Part shown: piece after piece, positions 49,783 through 57,561 of the stretch
Layout: the number at the start of each line of letters is the position of its first letter
Position numbering within the stretch: position 1 is the first letter of the stretch
NCBI GenBank assembly: GCA_910573755.1
Contig: CAJTBO010000030.1
Location: 1 to 57,561 of the forward strand
From: Lachnospiraceae bacterium
GTDB lineage: Bacteria > Bacillota > Clostridia > Lachnospirales > Lachnospiraceae
Reading direction: 5' to 3'
Length of the DNA: 57,561 nt
Translations under genes and position numbers: made by a program
Notes under the pieces: model-generated
Database searches by the model: none
Told to the model about the DNA's origin: nothing
Seen by the model: the letters and a program-made list of their open reading frames with translations, nothing else

Positions 49783-51741
49783 ATGAATGAACTGGAATTA
49801 AATTTTTTGAGGAGCCTGTCCAACCAATATCCCACGATCGCTTCCGCGTCCACGGAGATCATCAATCTGCAGTCCATTTTGAATCTCCCGAAGGGGACGG
49901 AGCATTTCATGACGGATATTCACGGGGAATCGGAGCAGTTTAACCATATTTTAAAAAACGGCTCCGGTTCGGTGCGCCGCAAGATCAATGAAGAGTTCGG
50001 CAATACCATGAGCGAGCGGGACAAAAAGGCGTTGGCGACACTGATCTATTACCCGAAGGAGAAACTGGATATTGTCCTGCAGAGTGAGGATAATATAGAA
50101 GACTGGTATAAGATCACGCTGCACCGGCTGGTACAGATCACAAAGCGGGTGGCGTCAAAGTATACCCGCTCTAAAGTGCGGAAAGCGCTGCCGCCGGATT
50201 TTGCCTATATCATTGAAGAACTGATCACGGAGAAGGCGGAACTGTCGGATAAAGAGGCTTATTATAACGAGATCATCCATACGATCATCCGTCTGGACCG
50301 GGCGCAGGAGTTTATTATAGCCTTAAGCTATCTGATCCAGCGGCTTGTTATCGACCATCTTCATATTGTCGGGGATATCTATGACAGAGGTCCCGGCCCC
50401 CATGTGATCCTGGATACCCTCAGCGGATATCATTCCGTGGACGTGCAGTGGGGAAACCATGATGTGGTATGGATGGGTGCGGCAAGCGGACAGGGCGCCT
50501 GTATCTGCAACGTGATCCGGATGGCGGCGAGATACGGCAACCTCGCCACGCTGGAGGAGGGGTACGGCATCAATCTGATCCCCCTTGCGACGTTTGCGCT
50601 GACAACTTACGCGGATGCGGATTGTGACGCGTTCAGGGTGCACTATGATAACGATTACAATACGAAGGATCTTGCGCTGGATACCCGGATGCACAAAGCG
50701 GTTACGATTATGCAGTTTAAGCTGGAGGGGCAGGTGATCCGCAGGAATCCCTGCTTTGAGATGGAGGACAGGCTTTTACTGGATAAGATCGACTATGAGA
50801 AAAAGACGGTTCTGATCGACGGGAAAGAGTATGCGATGAAAGATGTGGATTTCCCGACAGTAAATCCGGAAGACCCCTATGCGCTTTCGAGAGAAGAACT
50901 GGAAGTGATGAAGCGGCTGATCAAAGCCTTTATGAACTGCGAGAAACTGCAGAAGCATGTGCGGTTTTTATTTGCAAAGGGCGGGCTTTACAAAGCCTAT
51001 AACTCCAACCTTCTCTACCACGGCTGTGTGCCGATGGATGAAGAGGGGAATTTCCTGAGAGTCAATTTATTCGGAAAGACCTACAGCGGCAGGGAACTGT
51101 ATGACGTGCTGGAGCACTATGCCAGAAGGGGATATTACTCAAAGCACCATCCGGAGGAGAAGATGAAGGGGCAGGATATCATGTGGTATATCTGGGCGGG
51201 ACCGAAGTCTCCCGTGTTCGGTAAAGATAAGATGGCTACCTTTGAGCGGTACTTTGTGGCAGACAAGGAAACCCATAAAGAACAGAAAAACGCCTACTAC
51301 AGACTGCTGGATAACGAAGAGATCATCAATAAAATACTGGAAGAATTCGGACTGGATACCAATGAATCCCATATTGTTAACGGGCATGTGCCGGTGGAGG
51401 CAAAGAAAGGGGAATCGCCCATCAAATGCGGCGGAAAACTGTTTATCATTGACGGGGGTTTTTCAAAAGCCTATCAGGGCAAGACCGGTATTGCGGGCTA
51501 TACGCTGGTCTGCAATTCCTACGGGATGCGGCTTGTCGCCCATGAGCCCTTTGAATCGGCGGATGCCGCGATCAAAAACGAATCCGATATTTTTTCGGAC
51601 AGCGTGATCGTGGAGACGATGAAACGGCGTCTGCGGGTGGCGGATACGGATATCGGCATGGAGATCCGGGAGCGGATCCATTCGCTGGAGAATCTCCTGC
51701 AGGCGTACCGGGACGGCAGTCTGGTTGAGAAAAATATATAG
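49783..51741 (+). CDS. fbp: Class III fructose-1,6-bisphosphatase
   Basis: The 652-residue protein is the Firmicute-type FBPase. Its metallophosphatase core is visible as TDIHGESEQFNHIL, GDIYDRGPGPHVIL and WGNHDVVWMGAASG, then NGHVPVEAKKGESP with the metal-binding His. It hydrolyses fructose 1,6-bisphosphate in gluconeogenesis. The ribosome site is weak (AGAGGAATAACAACC). It stands alone after dapB and ends in a strong terminator. Confidence 0.94.
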   Translation: MNELELNFLRSLSNQYPTIASASTEIINLQSILNLPKGTEHFMTDIHGESEQFNHILKNGSGSVRRKINEEFGNTMSERDKKALATLIYYPKEKLDIVLQSEDNIEDWYKITLHRLVQITKRVASKYTRSKVRKALPPDFAYIIEELITEKAELSDKEAYYNEIIHTIIRLDRAQEFIIALSYLIQRLVIDHLHIVGDIYDRGPGPHVILDTLSGYHSVDVQWGNHDVVWMGAASGQGACICNVIRMAARYGNLATLEEGYGINLIPLATFALTTYADADCDAFRVHYDNDYNTKDLALDTRMHKAVTIMQFKLEGQVIRRNPCFEMEDRLLLDKIDYEKKTVLIDGKEYAMKDVDFPTVNPEDPYALSREELEVMKRLIKAFMNCEKLQKHVRFLFAKGGLYKAYNSNLLYHGCVPMDEEGNFLRVNLFGKTYSGRELYDVLEHYARRGYYSKHHPEEKMKGQDIMWYIWAGPKSPVFGKDKMATFERYFVADKETHKEQKNAYYRLLDNEEIINKILEEFGLDTNESHIVNGHVPVEAKKGESPIKCGGKLFIIDGGFSKAYQGKTGIAGYTLVCNSYGMRLVAHEPFESADAAIKNESDIFSDSVIVETMKRRLRVADTDIGMEIRERIHSLENLLQAYRDGSLVEKNI

Positions 51742-51759
51742 CGGATACGGATCATATGT

Positions 51760-51790
51760 AAAACCTCAGCTTTTCGGGCTGAGGTTTTTT
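51760..51790 (+). terminator. Terminator of fbp
   Basis: AAAACCTCAGC pairs with GCTGAGGTTTT around a short loop and is followed by a T run. The A-rich left side lets it also serve the convergent lipoprotein gene. Confidence 0.9.
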
Positions 51791-51799
51791 GAGAAGATA

Positions 51800-52357
51800 T
51801 TAGTTTGCAGTACCTGCCGCACTGTTTACGCCGTTTGCCACACCGTTTGCCATATCATCTACAGCGTTTGCGGCGCCGTCCACAACATCTTCCACAGCGC
51901 CTGCCGCGCCGTCAGCTACATCGCCGACTGCGTTGCCTATGTTGCTGCCTGTTGAATTTCCGTTAGCAGAGCCTGCGTTGCTGCCGTTCGTTGTGCCGTT
52001 ATTTGTTGTTCCGTTGCCGGCAGTGTTATTGGTATTGCTGCCGTTTGCGGTACCGTTGCCTGTGGTAGTATTGCCTGTAGTGCCGTTTGTGGTACCGTTG
52101 CCTGTGGAGGCATTGTCTGCAGTACCGTTTGCGGTTCCGTTACCGGTGGTGTTGTTGTCATCCGCAGCGGTGCCGTCGTTCTCGTTGTCTGCAGCATTGT
52201 TGTTATCCGTGTTGTCGTTATCTGCCGCAGCGTTATCGTTCTCTGTCTGATTATCAGCCATGTCTCCTTCATTTCTGTCTGTGCCGCAGCCGTAGAGGGC
52301 GAAGGCGGACATCAGAATAAGCATGGAAACAGCCAGAGCGGTTCTGAACTTTTTCAT
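51800..52357 (-). CDS. Asn/Thr/Gly-rich low-complexity lipoprotein
   Basis: ATG at 52357 follows AAGGAG on the minus strand; in-frame starts upstream lack one. The 185-residue protein starts with a lipoprotein signal ending ALYGC (Cys near residue 25). The mature part is acidic (DNDNTDNNNAADNEND) and then almost entirely Asn, Thr, Gly, Ala and Ser in loose repeats such as TGNGTANGTADN. It ends in an Ala/Val/Asp-rich helix-like tail (VGDVADGAAGAVEDVVDG). It must be disordered or fibrous at the cell surface. The repeats make length variation by slippage likely. Function unknown. Confidence 0.78.
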   Translation of the reverse strand: MKKFRTALAVSMLILMSAFALYGCGTDRNEGDMADNQTENDNAAADNDNTDNNNAADNENDGTAADDNNTTGNGTANGTADNASTGNGTTNGTTGNTTTGNGTANGSNTNNTAGNGTTNNGTTNGSNAGSANGNSTGSNIGNAVGDVADGAAGAVEDVVDGAANAVDDMANGVANGVNSAAGTAN

Positions 52358-52805
52358 AATATGAATGCTCCTTTCCATAAATGAATCGACGTGTATTTCT
52401 ATGGATCTTTCCACGAAAATTTCAAGGGAAAATTCCATTCGTCAAGGTTAGTATGGACAAAGAAGAGAATTCTATGTACTATGAAAGAAAAAATTTAAAA
52501 AATTTTGACAGGCAAAAGAGCCGGCGGAAAACTGCGTGTGATTCAGGAAGAGATAGCGCTGGAATACGCAGGCGGGGAGGAAGAAAGGCCCGGGGCAGCT
52601 GCGAACTGGTGCCGGGGATATGGTTTTGGGGAGATCCCGGCGTATCAGCCGCCGGATAAAATAGATGCGGAGCGGCAGATAAGTACACCGTGAGTACAGC
52701 GGATACGCACAGGCATCCCGGGGGAACATGTGTTATTATGGAAAATGTAAACTGTGAACAGAAACAAATATGTCGCTTTGCGGCTGCGGAAGGAGAGGAG
52801 TCGGT
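52358..52805 (+). other. Intergenic stretch with only weak coding potential
   Basis: It holds the lipoprotein gene's promoter region on the minus strand and a palindrome-rich GAAAATT/AATTTTC patch near 52419-52434. A 62-codon plus-strand frame (TTG 52505 to 52693) lacks a ribosome site. I do not call a gene. Confidence 0.4.
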
Positions 52806-53585
52806 ATGAAATTCAGGCCTTGTATAGATATCCATAACGGGAAGGTAAAACAGATCGTGGGGGCAAGCTTAAAGGACGCGGGGGATCGGGCGGCGGAGAA
52901 TTTTGTCTCGGATCAGGACGCCGCATACTATGCGAAATTATATCGGAAATGCGGTCTGAAAGGCGGCCATGTTATTCTGCTGAACGGGAGGGACAGCAGT
53001 TTTTATGAAGCCACAAAAAGACAGGCTTATCTTGCGCTCTCGGCATATCCGGGAGGCCTGCAGGCGGGCGGCGGGATCACGGCGGAAAACGCGGCGGAAT
53101 TCATCGGGGCAGGGGCATCCCATGTGATCGTCACATCCTATGTGTTTCAGGGCGGGGAGATTCTGGAAGAAAACCTGAAAAAGCTGGTAAAGGCGGTGGG
53201 GAAGGAACATCTGGTGCTGGATGTGAGCTGCAGGAGAAAACAGGACGGATACTGTATCGTGACGGACAGATGGCAGAAGGAGACGGATATTAAGATAACG
53301 CCGCATCTTCTGGAGAGGCTTTCCGCTTTTTGCGATGAATTTCTGATCCATGCGGTGGATGTGGAAGGGAAAAAGAACGGCATTGAGGAGAGGCTGCTGA
53401 GCGAACTTGCCGGATGGCAGGGAATTCCGGTCACTTATGCGGGCGGCATCCGGAATCTTAAGGATTTGAAAAAGCTGAAGGAGGCAGGAGGGGGGAAGAT
53501 CGATGTGACGATCGGTTCGGCGCTTTCTGTTTTCGGGGGGGATCTGGATTTTGAGGAGGTAGTCAGATACTGCGGGGAGAGATAA
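52806..53585 (+). CDS. hisA: Eukaryotic-type HisA isomerase (HIS6-like)
   Basis: The 259-residue beta/alpha-barrel protein starts KFRPCIDIHNGKVKQIVG, then GGHVILLNG, LQAGGGITAENAAEFIGAGA, LVLDVSCRRK, IHAVDVEGKKNGIEE and VTYAGGIRNLKDL. The CIDIHNGKVKQIVG head and the overall layout fit the fungal/plant HIS6 type more than standard bacterial HisA. It should isomerise ProFAR to PRFAR in histidine synthesis. No other his gene lies near. ATG 52806 follows AAGGAGAGGAG. A related barrel enzyme with another substrate cannot be excluded. Confidence 0.82.
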   Translation: MKFRPCIDIHNGKVKQIVGASLKDAGDRAAENFVSDQDAAYYAKLYRKCGLKGGHVILLNGRDSSFYEATKRQAYLALSAYPGGLQAGGGITAENAAEFIGAGASHVIVTSYVFQGGEILEENLKKLVKAVGKEHLVLDVSCRRKQDGYCIVTDRWQKETDIKITPHLLERLSAFCDEFLIHAVDVEGKKNGIEERLLSELAGWQGIPVTYAGGIRNLKDLKKLKEAGGGKIDVTIGSALSVFGGDLDFEEVVRYCGER

Positions 53586-53586
53586 A

Positions 53587-53745
53587 CGGATATGCTTCCG
53601 GACGGCGGATTGCCGGATGGGAAGCAGCCGGATACTGCTGGGAGGGAAAAGCGGATATGCTTCCGGACGGCGGATTGCCGGATGGGAAGCAGCCGGATAC
53701 TGCTGGGAGGGAAAAGCGGATATGCTTCCGGACAGTGAACTGCCT
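53587..53745 (+). repeat. 65-bp tandem repeat after hisA
   Basis: CGGATATGCTTCCGGAC begins at 53587, 53652 and 53717, an exact 65-base period. The first two units are identical except for their junctions, and the third decays after about 28 bases. Each contains GCTTCC...GGAAGC and AGCAG...CTGCT pairs, so the transcript could form two hairpins per unit. Confidence 0.9.
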
Positions 53746-53761
53746 GATGAGAAGAATATAG

Positions 53762-53798
53762 AAAAAACAGCCCCCTGACGAGGAGCTGTTTCTTTTTA
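53762..53798 (+). terminator. Terminator after hisA
   Basis: AAACAGC (53765-53771) pairs with GCTGTTT (53785-53791), followed by CTTTTT. From 53799 to 53954 I see no gene. Confidence 0.8.
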
Positions 53799-53954
53799 AT
53801 CCTTATGACAATATTGCAAATTCCAAATAAAATGCAAATAAAGATATTTCTGTTTTTTTAGAACTTCTTAATTTATATTATATTTAAGAACGGGCACAAA
53901 TTGTAATACTGATTAATAGCTGCATATAATTCCGAAAACGATCAGTGTTCTGAA

Positions 53955-54155
53955 TTATAACTTGGTTACGTTTACAGCCTGAGGACCTTTAGCACCGTCA
54001 ACTACTTCATATTCAACAGCAGCGCCTTCCTCAAGAGATTTAAAGCCTTCCATGTTCAGTCCGGAATAATGTACGAATACATCATTGCCGTTCTCGTCAG
54101 AAATGAAGCCGTAACCTTTCTGGTTGTTAAACCATTTTACTGTACCTTTGTTCAT
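53955..54155 (-). CDS. Cold-shock protein (CspA family)
   Basis: The 66-residue protein is a single cold-shock domain with RNP1 KGYGFIS and RNP2 DVFVHY. It binds single-stranded RNA or DNA and acts as an RNA chaperone. The start follows GGAGGTATC on the minus strand, and a good promoter lies about 80 bases upstream. Confidence 0.95.
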   Translation of the reverse strand: MNKGTVKWFNNQKGYGFISDENGNDVFVHYSGLNMEGFKSLEEGAAVEYEVVDGAKGPQAVNVTKL

Positions 54156-54236
54156 GATGATACCTCCAAAAAATAATATAAAATTAAAAATGTGTTGTGC
54201 GGAATATATTGTTTAAATAAATTCAGCAACACGCTT

Positions 54237-54265
54237 AGTATATCATGAAAGATTATGAATGTAAA
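54237..54265 (-). promoter_or_regulatory. Promoter of the cold-shock gene
   Basis: On the minus strand TTTACA (54265-54260) and TATACT (54242-54237) are 17 bases apart. The leader of about 75 bases is AT-rich. Confidence 0.65.
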
Positions 54266-54353
54266 GCAGATAAAATACTTTTTTATTGGAAAAACATAAA
54301 AATAAATCGGACTGAAACGATAGCTGTTCCGAAGAAATTTATGGATTTCTTTT

Positions 54354-55724
54354 TTATTTCCCTGTTGCCCGTTCGATCCGCAGGGAGTGCTGCGGGGGTG
54401 TCTTCTTCGGTTCCGGCAGCAGGTTTGTGTTGCGGTACACGGAAAGGATGATGCCCATAAACAGGAAATTGACAACGCTGCAGTACAGGCCGTAAGTCAA
54501 GAACGGCATATCGATGCTTACCGTGAGGCCGATACCGAAGTTCATCGCCACATAGACAACGGTTTTCAGGATCAGGATGCTGCTGCAGGAGACGCCCAGC
54601 AAAAAGCCCAGACGGTTGCTCTGCATCAGGGAGATATGCAGCGCCCGCAGGAAATAGGCGGCGATGATCCCGATGACAAGAAAAGCGACGATCAGGCCGA
54701 AGTAGGCGGTTAGACAGATCAGCACATAGTCGCACCAGGCGCCGCTGAGTTCGCCGACCTTCCCCACGGTTCCGCCGCCGAGAAGAGAAGCGCTGGAGAG
54801 CTGGTCCCGCACCAACATGGTCTGGTAACCCGCCTGAGCCGCATAGGCGGCAGGATTGAGCATCACCCGGATGCGCTGGATCTGGTATTCCGCCAGAAAC
54901 AGGAAACGGCCGTCAAACAGCAGGACATCCCCGAAAAACAGCAGGGGGATTCCGATAATAGAGGCGGTAAGTATGCTCCCCTGAAGATTTTTGCGCCCGC
55001 CGAAGACGCCTCTGTAAGCGGCGGCGCACAGGGTGATCAGGCAGGTCATAAAAGAAAGGAGCATGGTTGCCGAAGTAAAGGCGCCTGAAAATAAAAGAAA
55101 CAGTATATTAAATAGAAGCAATCCAAACGCCTTTAAGATGCCTTTTCCCTTCTGTTCCCTGAATCGGTAGCAGAATACGGCAAACAGGGGGACAAACAGT
55201 ATGTGGATTGCCTGCCCGAAGCGTAAATGCTGATAATACTCGCCGAAGGCGGGAGTGTGCAAAAAGAATACGCTGCCTGCAAGGTATACGCCGTAGATCG
55301 GCCATATAAATCTGTTCAGGAGGCGGTAATCTGCAAAATAGACGATCGCCATGACCAGAAGTCCGATCAGATTGTAATAGATGGTCCGCGTATGATATGT
55401 ATTCTGGATAACGGAGAGATCATTGTATTGCAGGCAGATAATGGATTGCATGACGATCCCGATCAGGGTAAGGACGAGCATTGCCGCGAGCATCCACACA
55501 TCTGTTTTCGGCCTGTGTATCTTATCAAGCTGCACGCCTGTATCCACCGGATTTCCCATTTCCTTTACCGCCATCTCTTCCGCCTCGTCTTCCCCCATTC
55601 CATCAAGAAGATAGGCCTGCTTCTGATCCTCGATGTGGGCGGTGATCTCCTCGAGTACCAGCGTTTTTGCGTTTTTATTACGGATCTGTTCGGTCAGGCT
55701 TTTTAAATATTCCGTTCTGTTCAT
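54354..55724 (-). CDS. HAAS-domain/SEDS (FtsW-RodA-like) fusion membrane protein
   Basis: The 456-residue protein starts with a soluble HAAS (DUF1700-like) domain in residues 1-70 (RTEYLKSLTEQIRNKNAKTL, GMGEDEAEEMAVKEMGNPVD). About ten membrane segments of the FtsW/RodA/SpoVE type follow. SEDS features include GYQTMLVRDQLSSASLLGGGT and, after it, a loop with Asp in AWCDYVLICLTAYFGLIVAF, near the place of the catalytic Asp of SEDS glycosyltransferases. SEDS proteins polymerise peptidoglycan. The HAAS head is normally found on proteins controlled by PadR regulators, and a PadR gene lies directly upstream. ATG 55724 follows GAGGAAT. Confidence 0.82.
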   Translation of the reverse strand: MNRTEYLKSLTEQIRNKNAKTLVLEEITAHIEDQKQAYLLDGMGEDEAEEMAVKEMGNPVDTGVQLDKIHRPKTDVWMLAAMLVLTLIGIVMQSIICLQYNDLSVIQNTYHTRTIYYNLIGLLVMAIVYFADYRLLNRFIWPIYGVYLAGSVFFLHTPAFGEYYQHLRFGQAIHILFVPLFAVFCYRFREQKGKGILKAFGLLLFNILFLLFSGAFTSATMLLSFMTCLITLCAAAYRGVFGGRKNLQGSILTASIIGIPLLFFGDVLLFDGRFLFLAEYQIQRIRVMLNPAAYAAQAGYQTMLVRDQLSSASLLGGGTVGKVGELSGAWCDYVLICLTAYFGLIVAFLVIGIIAAYFLRALHISLMQSNRLGFLLGVSCSSILILKTVVYVAMNFGIGLTVSIDMPFLTYGLYCSVVNFLFMGIILSVYRNTNLLPEPKKTPPQHSLRIERATGK

Positions 55725-55821
55725 TATATTCCTCATTTCTGCGCACAAAGGTTTCTTTGACAGGATTTATATGCCGGATCTGTGCAGGTGCGCACGGACA
55801 CAGATCACAGAAGTTACGCGT

Positions 55822-56151
55822 TTATACTCCGCAGCAGAGAACACTTGCCACTGCATGGGAGTATTCCTGCCATGAATTTTTCCGCTCCTGCAGTTCTTTT
55901 CTGCCTTTTCCGGTGATGGAATAATATTTCCGTACCTTACCTTGAAATTCCTGTTCATAACAGGTTAAAAGTCCCTTATCCTCCATGCCGTGGAGCAGGG
56001 GATACAGAGTGCCCGCCTTTAAAGCGAAGACGTTTTCCGAACGTTTTTTCAGCTCTTCGATCATTTCGTAACCGTACATATCCTTTTCGGATAGAAGTTT
56101 CAGCAGCAGCATCGTGGTACTGCCGGAAACAAGGCTTTTGTCAACTGCCAT
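55822..56151 (-). CDS. PadR-family regulator
   Basis: The 109-residue protein is a PadR winged helix (MLLLKLLSEKDMYGYEMIEE, FALKAGTLYPLLHGMEDKGL, GKVRKYYSITGKGRKEL) with a short dimerisation helix. ATG 56151 follows GAGGAAAAAT; an in-frame ATG at 56163 lies before that site. It precedes the HAAS-SEDS gene in the same direction and probably represses the pair. Several PadR proteins respond to cell-envelope stress or drugs. Confidence 0.9.
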   Translation of the reverse strand: MAVDKSLVSGSTTMLLLKLLSEKDMYGYEMIEELKKRSENVFALKAGTLYPLLHGMEDKGLLTCYEQEFQGKVRKYYSITGKGRKELQERKNSWQEYSHAVASVLCCGV

Positions 56152-56257
56152 ATTTTTCCTCATTTCTGCATGGCTCTGGGTGTATCAGGTCTGCGGATGC
56201 CATGCTGACGCATACCTGGGAATTAAAAGGGCTGCTTTTTTGGCGGAATTATTTCTG

Positions 56258-56311
56258 TCTGATGATGTATATAAATCTGATGATGCATACAAATCTGATG
56301 ATGCATACAAA
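56258..56311 (+). repeat. Three 18-bp tandem repeats in the padR leader
   Basis: TCTGATGATGTATATAAA is followed by two copies of TCTGATGATGCATACAAA with no gap. They lie between the padR promoter and its start codon. The period is a multiple of three and would read SDDAYK on the plus strand, but no supported gene is there. Confidence 0.8.
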
Positions 56312-56351
56312 TAGGAAATAATCCATGCAGCTCAAATGAATAGATAGATTT

Positions 56352-56400
56352 TCGATATATCGATTATCTACAATATATATCGAGAAGAGATATATGTCAA
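56352..56400 (-). promoter_or_regulatory. padR promoter with palindromic operator
   Basis: On the minus strand TTGACA (56400-56395) and TATATT (56377-56372) have a 17-base spacer. TCGATATATCGA (56352-56363), a perfect 12-bp palindrome, lies at the expected start of transcription, and a related TCGATATATA lies in the spacer. This fits self-repression by PadR. Confidence 0.7.
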
Positions 56401-56586
56401 GAGGATTTATAAAAATTTATTTCCGGAATGATCTGCAAAGCCGGTCATACAACGCAGATGAAGGCGGCAAGGATAAAATTATTTAAAAAAGAAGCATATT
56501 TTTTTATGATTCGGGGCAGATTATATATGGTCTGTAAGCTATTTTTCAGACTGTTTGCAATCGGAAAACAAGGGGGGTATTTTTAT

Positions 56587-56790
56587 ATGAAAACATTAAA
56601 TATAATTGCTCTGACAATCGGTATAATCGGCGCCGTGAACTGGGGGCTTATCGGCTTTTTCAATTTTAATCTGGTCGAGTTTATCTTCGGGGCCGGCTGG
56701 ATCGCACGGATCATCTACGGAGCGGTAGGTTTATGCGGATTATATCTTTTGACCTTCTATACCAGATCAGGGGAAGGCGTTTGTGAATGA
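56587..56790 (+). CDS. DUF378-family small membrane protein
   Basis: The 67-residue protein has two membrane segments (IIALTIGIIGAVNWGLIGFF and WIARIIYGAVGLCGLYLLTFY) with the NWGL motif of DUF378. It has no known function; such proteins are widespread small inner-membrane proteins. The ribosome site is a G-rich AAGGGGGG. A strong terminator follows. Confidence 0.88.
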   Translation: MKTLNIIALTIGIIGAVNWGLIGFFNFNLVEFIFGAGWIARIIYGAVGLCGLYLLTFYTRSGEGVCE

Positions 56791-56804
56791 TCGTACTAAA
56801 ATGG

Positions 56805-56843
56805 CCGGGACGGTGCAGATACACCGTCCCGGTTATTATATTT
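56805..56843 (+). terminator. Terminator of the DUF378 gene
   Basis: CCGGGACGGTG (56805-56815) pairs perfectly with CACCGTCCCGG (56822-56832), followed by TTATTATATTT. Confidence 0.88.
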
Positions 56844-57038
56844 GCAGACCTTTTTCCCGGAATCGATCCGGGCGGGGGAGACGGCTGCTGTTCACGGCCC
56901 GGGAGCTGTTTATAGTAACGGTTCAGGGCGATATCGAAAGTTTTGCCGCAGGGGAATCGCCCCGGATTGGAATCATGTTCTCAGGGAACGCGCAGTAAAT
57001 GCGCATTCCCGCCCTGTGAAAAAACGCAGGAGGTATTA

Positions 57039-57506
57039 CAAAAATATGCGGGGGACGATACGAAAAAATGTAATGCCCCGGTGCAAAAAAATGTACCACC
57101 TCATACAGAAAACTGTAGGACAAATACATATATTACAACAGAGAATACAGACATAGAATCAATCAACCTTATCCATCAGTCTGACAGCGAAGATAACAGG
57201 GAGAAACGGGATAATGATATGATGGATGTGATGGATGAGGCTAATGCCTATATGGAGATTATCAAAGAAAATATTGAATACGAGTACCACATGAAGTACG
57301 ATAGCTTTCAAGACAGGGACTTGTTTGAGGAACTGTTTGGAGTAATCTGTGATGTAGTATGTGTCAGGCGCAAATCTGTGAAAGTGAATGGGGAGGATTA
57401 TCCGTATGAACTCGTAAAATCTAAATTTTTGAAGCTGGGCAGCGGTCATCTTGAGTATGCTATTGATTTAGAAAAACATAAAAATAAAACAGTAATACCT
57501 GTATGA
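57039..57506 (+). pseudogene. Fragment of a mobile-element replication initiator (DUF6017 end)
   Basis: The frame reads through a linker with DTKKCNAPVQKN and ENTDIESINLIHQSD into a DUF6017-like domain: YMEIIKENIEYEYHMKYDSF, FEELFGVICDVVCVRR and YPYELVKSKFLKLGSGHLEY. This domain ends replication-initiator proteins of integrative elements and plasmids of gut Firmicutes. The N-terminal RepA part is missing, and no clear start is present. It marks an old integration or the edge of a deleted element. The start coordinate is approximate. Confidence 0.7.
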
Positions 57507-57521
57507 AAGCACAAGTATTCT

Positions 57522-57544
57522 ACCTGTCCGTCAGGCAGGTTTTT
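57522..57544 (+). terminator. Terminator after the replication-protein fragment
   Basis: ACCTG (57522-57526) and CAGGT (57536-57540) form a short stem followed by four T residues. Confidence 0.55.
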
Positions 57545-57561
57545 CAAAGAATATTAACAGG

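Noticed and set aside
51933-52250. Val/Leu/Pro-rich 105-codon frame opposite the Asn-rich lipoprotein
   Set aside because: Its repeats are the mirror of the lipoprotein repeats, and it has no ribosome site.
52505-52693. 62-codon plus-strand frame before hisA
   Set aside because: Only a TTG start without a ribosome site, and no motif.
53587-53745. CRISPR array
   Set aside because: The repeats here and at 8.5, 31.8, 39.7 and 56.3 kb are direct tandem copies without unique spacers. No CRISPR array or cas gene is seen in the window.
56114-56314. Plus-strand frame ending in SDDAYK repeats
   Set aside because: It overlaps the padR start and leader in the opposite direction and lacks a ribosome site. 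The 18-bp DNA repeat explains the peptide repeat.

Overview
The window looks like chromosomal DNA of an anaerobic Firmicute of the class Clostridia, most likely a gut Lachnospiraceae. The basis is the gene content: a class III fructose-1,6-bisphosphatase, a two-gene SUF (SmsCB-like) iron-sulfur system, a VTC/DUF4956/CotH cluster, a eukaryotic-type HisA, a KTR-type cysteine-rich protein and a replication-initiator (DUF6017) fragment. Strong AGGAGG ribosome binding sites fit as well. No species-level marker is visible, so the assignment is an inference.

Layout. 1-4.4 kb: an IS3-family element that has cut off the end of a LysR gene, then a MATE efflux pump and a cytidylate kinase-like gene behind a perfect CIRCE (HrcA) operator. 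4.4-8.4 kb: an AT-rich accessory patch holding an unrecognised three-gene cassette between dead IS3, nuclease and group II intron fragments. 8.4-18.5 kb: a class D beta-lactamase-like lipoprotein behind a BlaI/CopY-type operator, a DHH phosphoesterase, a two-component system, the VTC-DUF4956-CotH cluster and a RecD2-like helicase. 18.5-21.7 kb: two different IS elements lie almost end to end exactly at the recD2 stop codon and have removed the start of a small overlapping gene. 22-31 kb: a protein of unknown function, a dead MerR gene, a DUF4300-type lipoprotein, tRNA-Thr, an isochorismatase-like hydrolase, a TetR-ABC-ABC-KTR efflux module and tRNA-Ala.

31.5-41.8 kb: small unknown proteins, SmsC/SmsB, a class A penicillin-binding protein (minus strand), a YigZ-family protein, MgtE and TypA/BipA. 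Between mgtE and typA lie a 155-bp inverted-repeat unit and two copies of a 107-bp element that folds into a long hairpin. 41.8-46.6 kb: an SPFH protein, a NAD kinase-like protein and a Nudix/winged-helix regulator share one promoter studded with ATCAT/ATGAT palindromes; a LysR-LysE pair follows. 47-52 kb: a tandem OB-fold protein, a lysine riboswitch with terminator controlling dapA-dapB, fructose-bisphosphatase and an Asn/Thr/Gly-rich lipoprotein. 52.8-57.5 kb: orphan HisA, a cold-shock protein, a HAAS-SEDS fusion with its PadR regulator, a DUF378 membrane protein and a fragment of a mobile-element replication protein.

The best candidates for undescribed biology are the AT-rich cassette at 5.0-7.9 kb, the SPFH/NAD kinase-like/Nudix operon at 41.9-45.0 kb, the CIRCE-controlled efflux operon, the long-hairpin repeat at 39.5-39.9 kb and the HAAS-SEDS fusion. 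Functions were read from sequence motifs and memory of protein families; no database search was possible.
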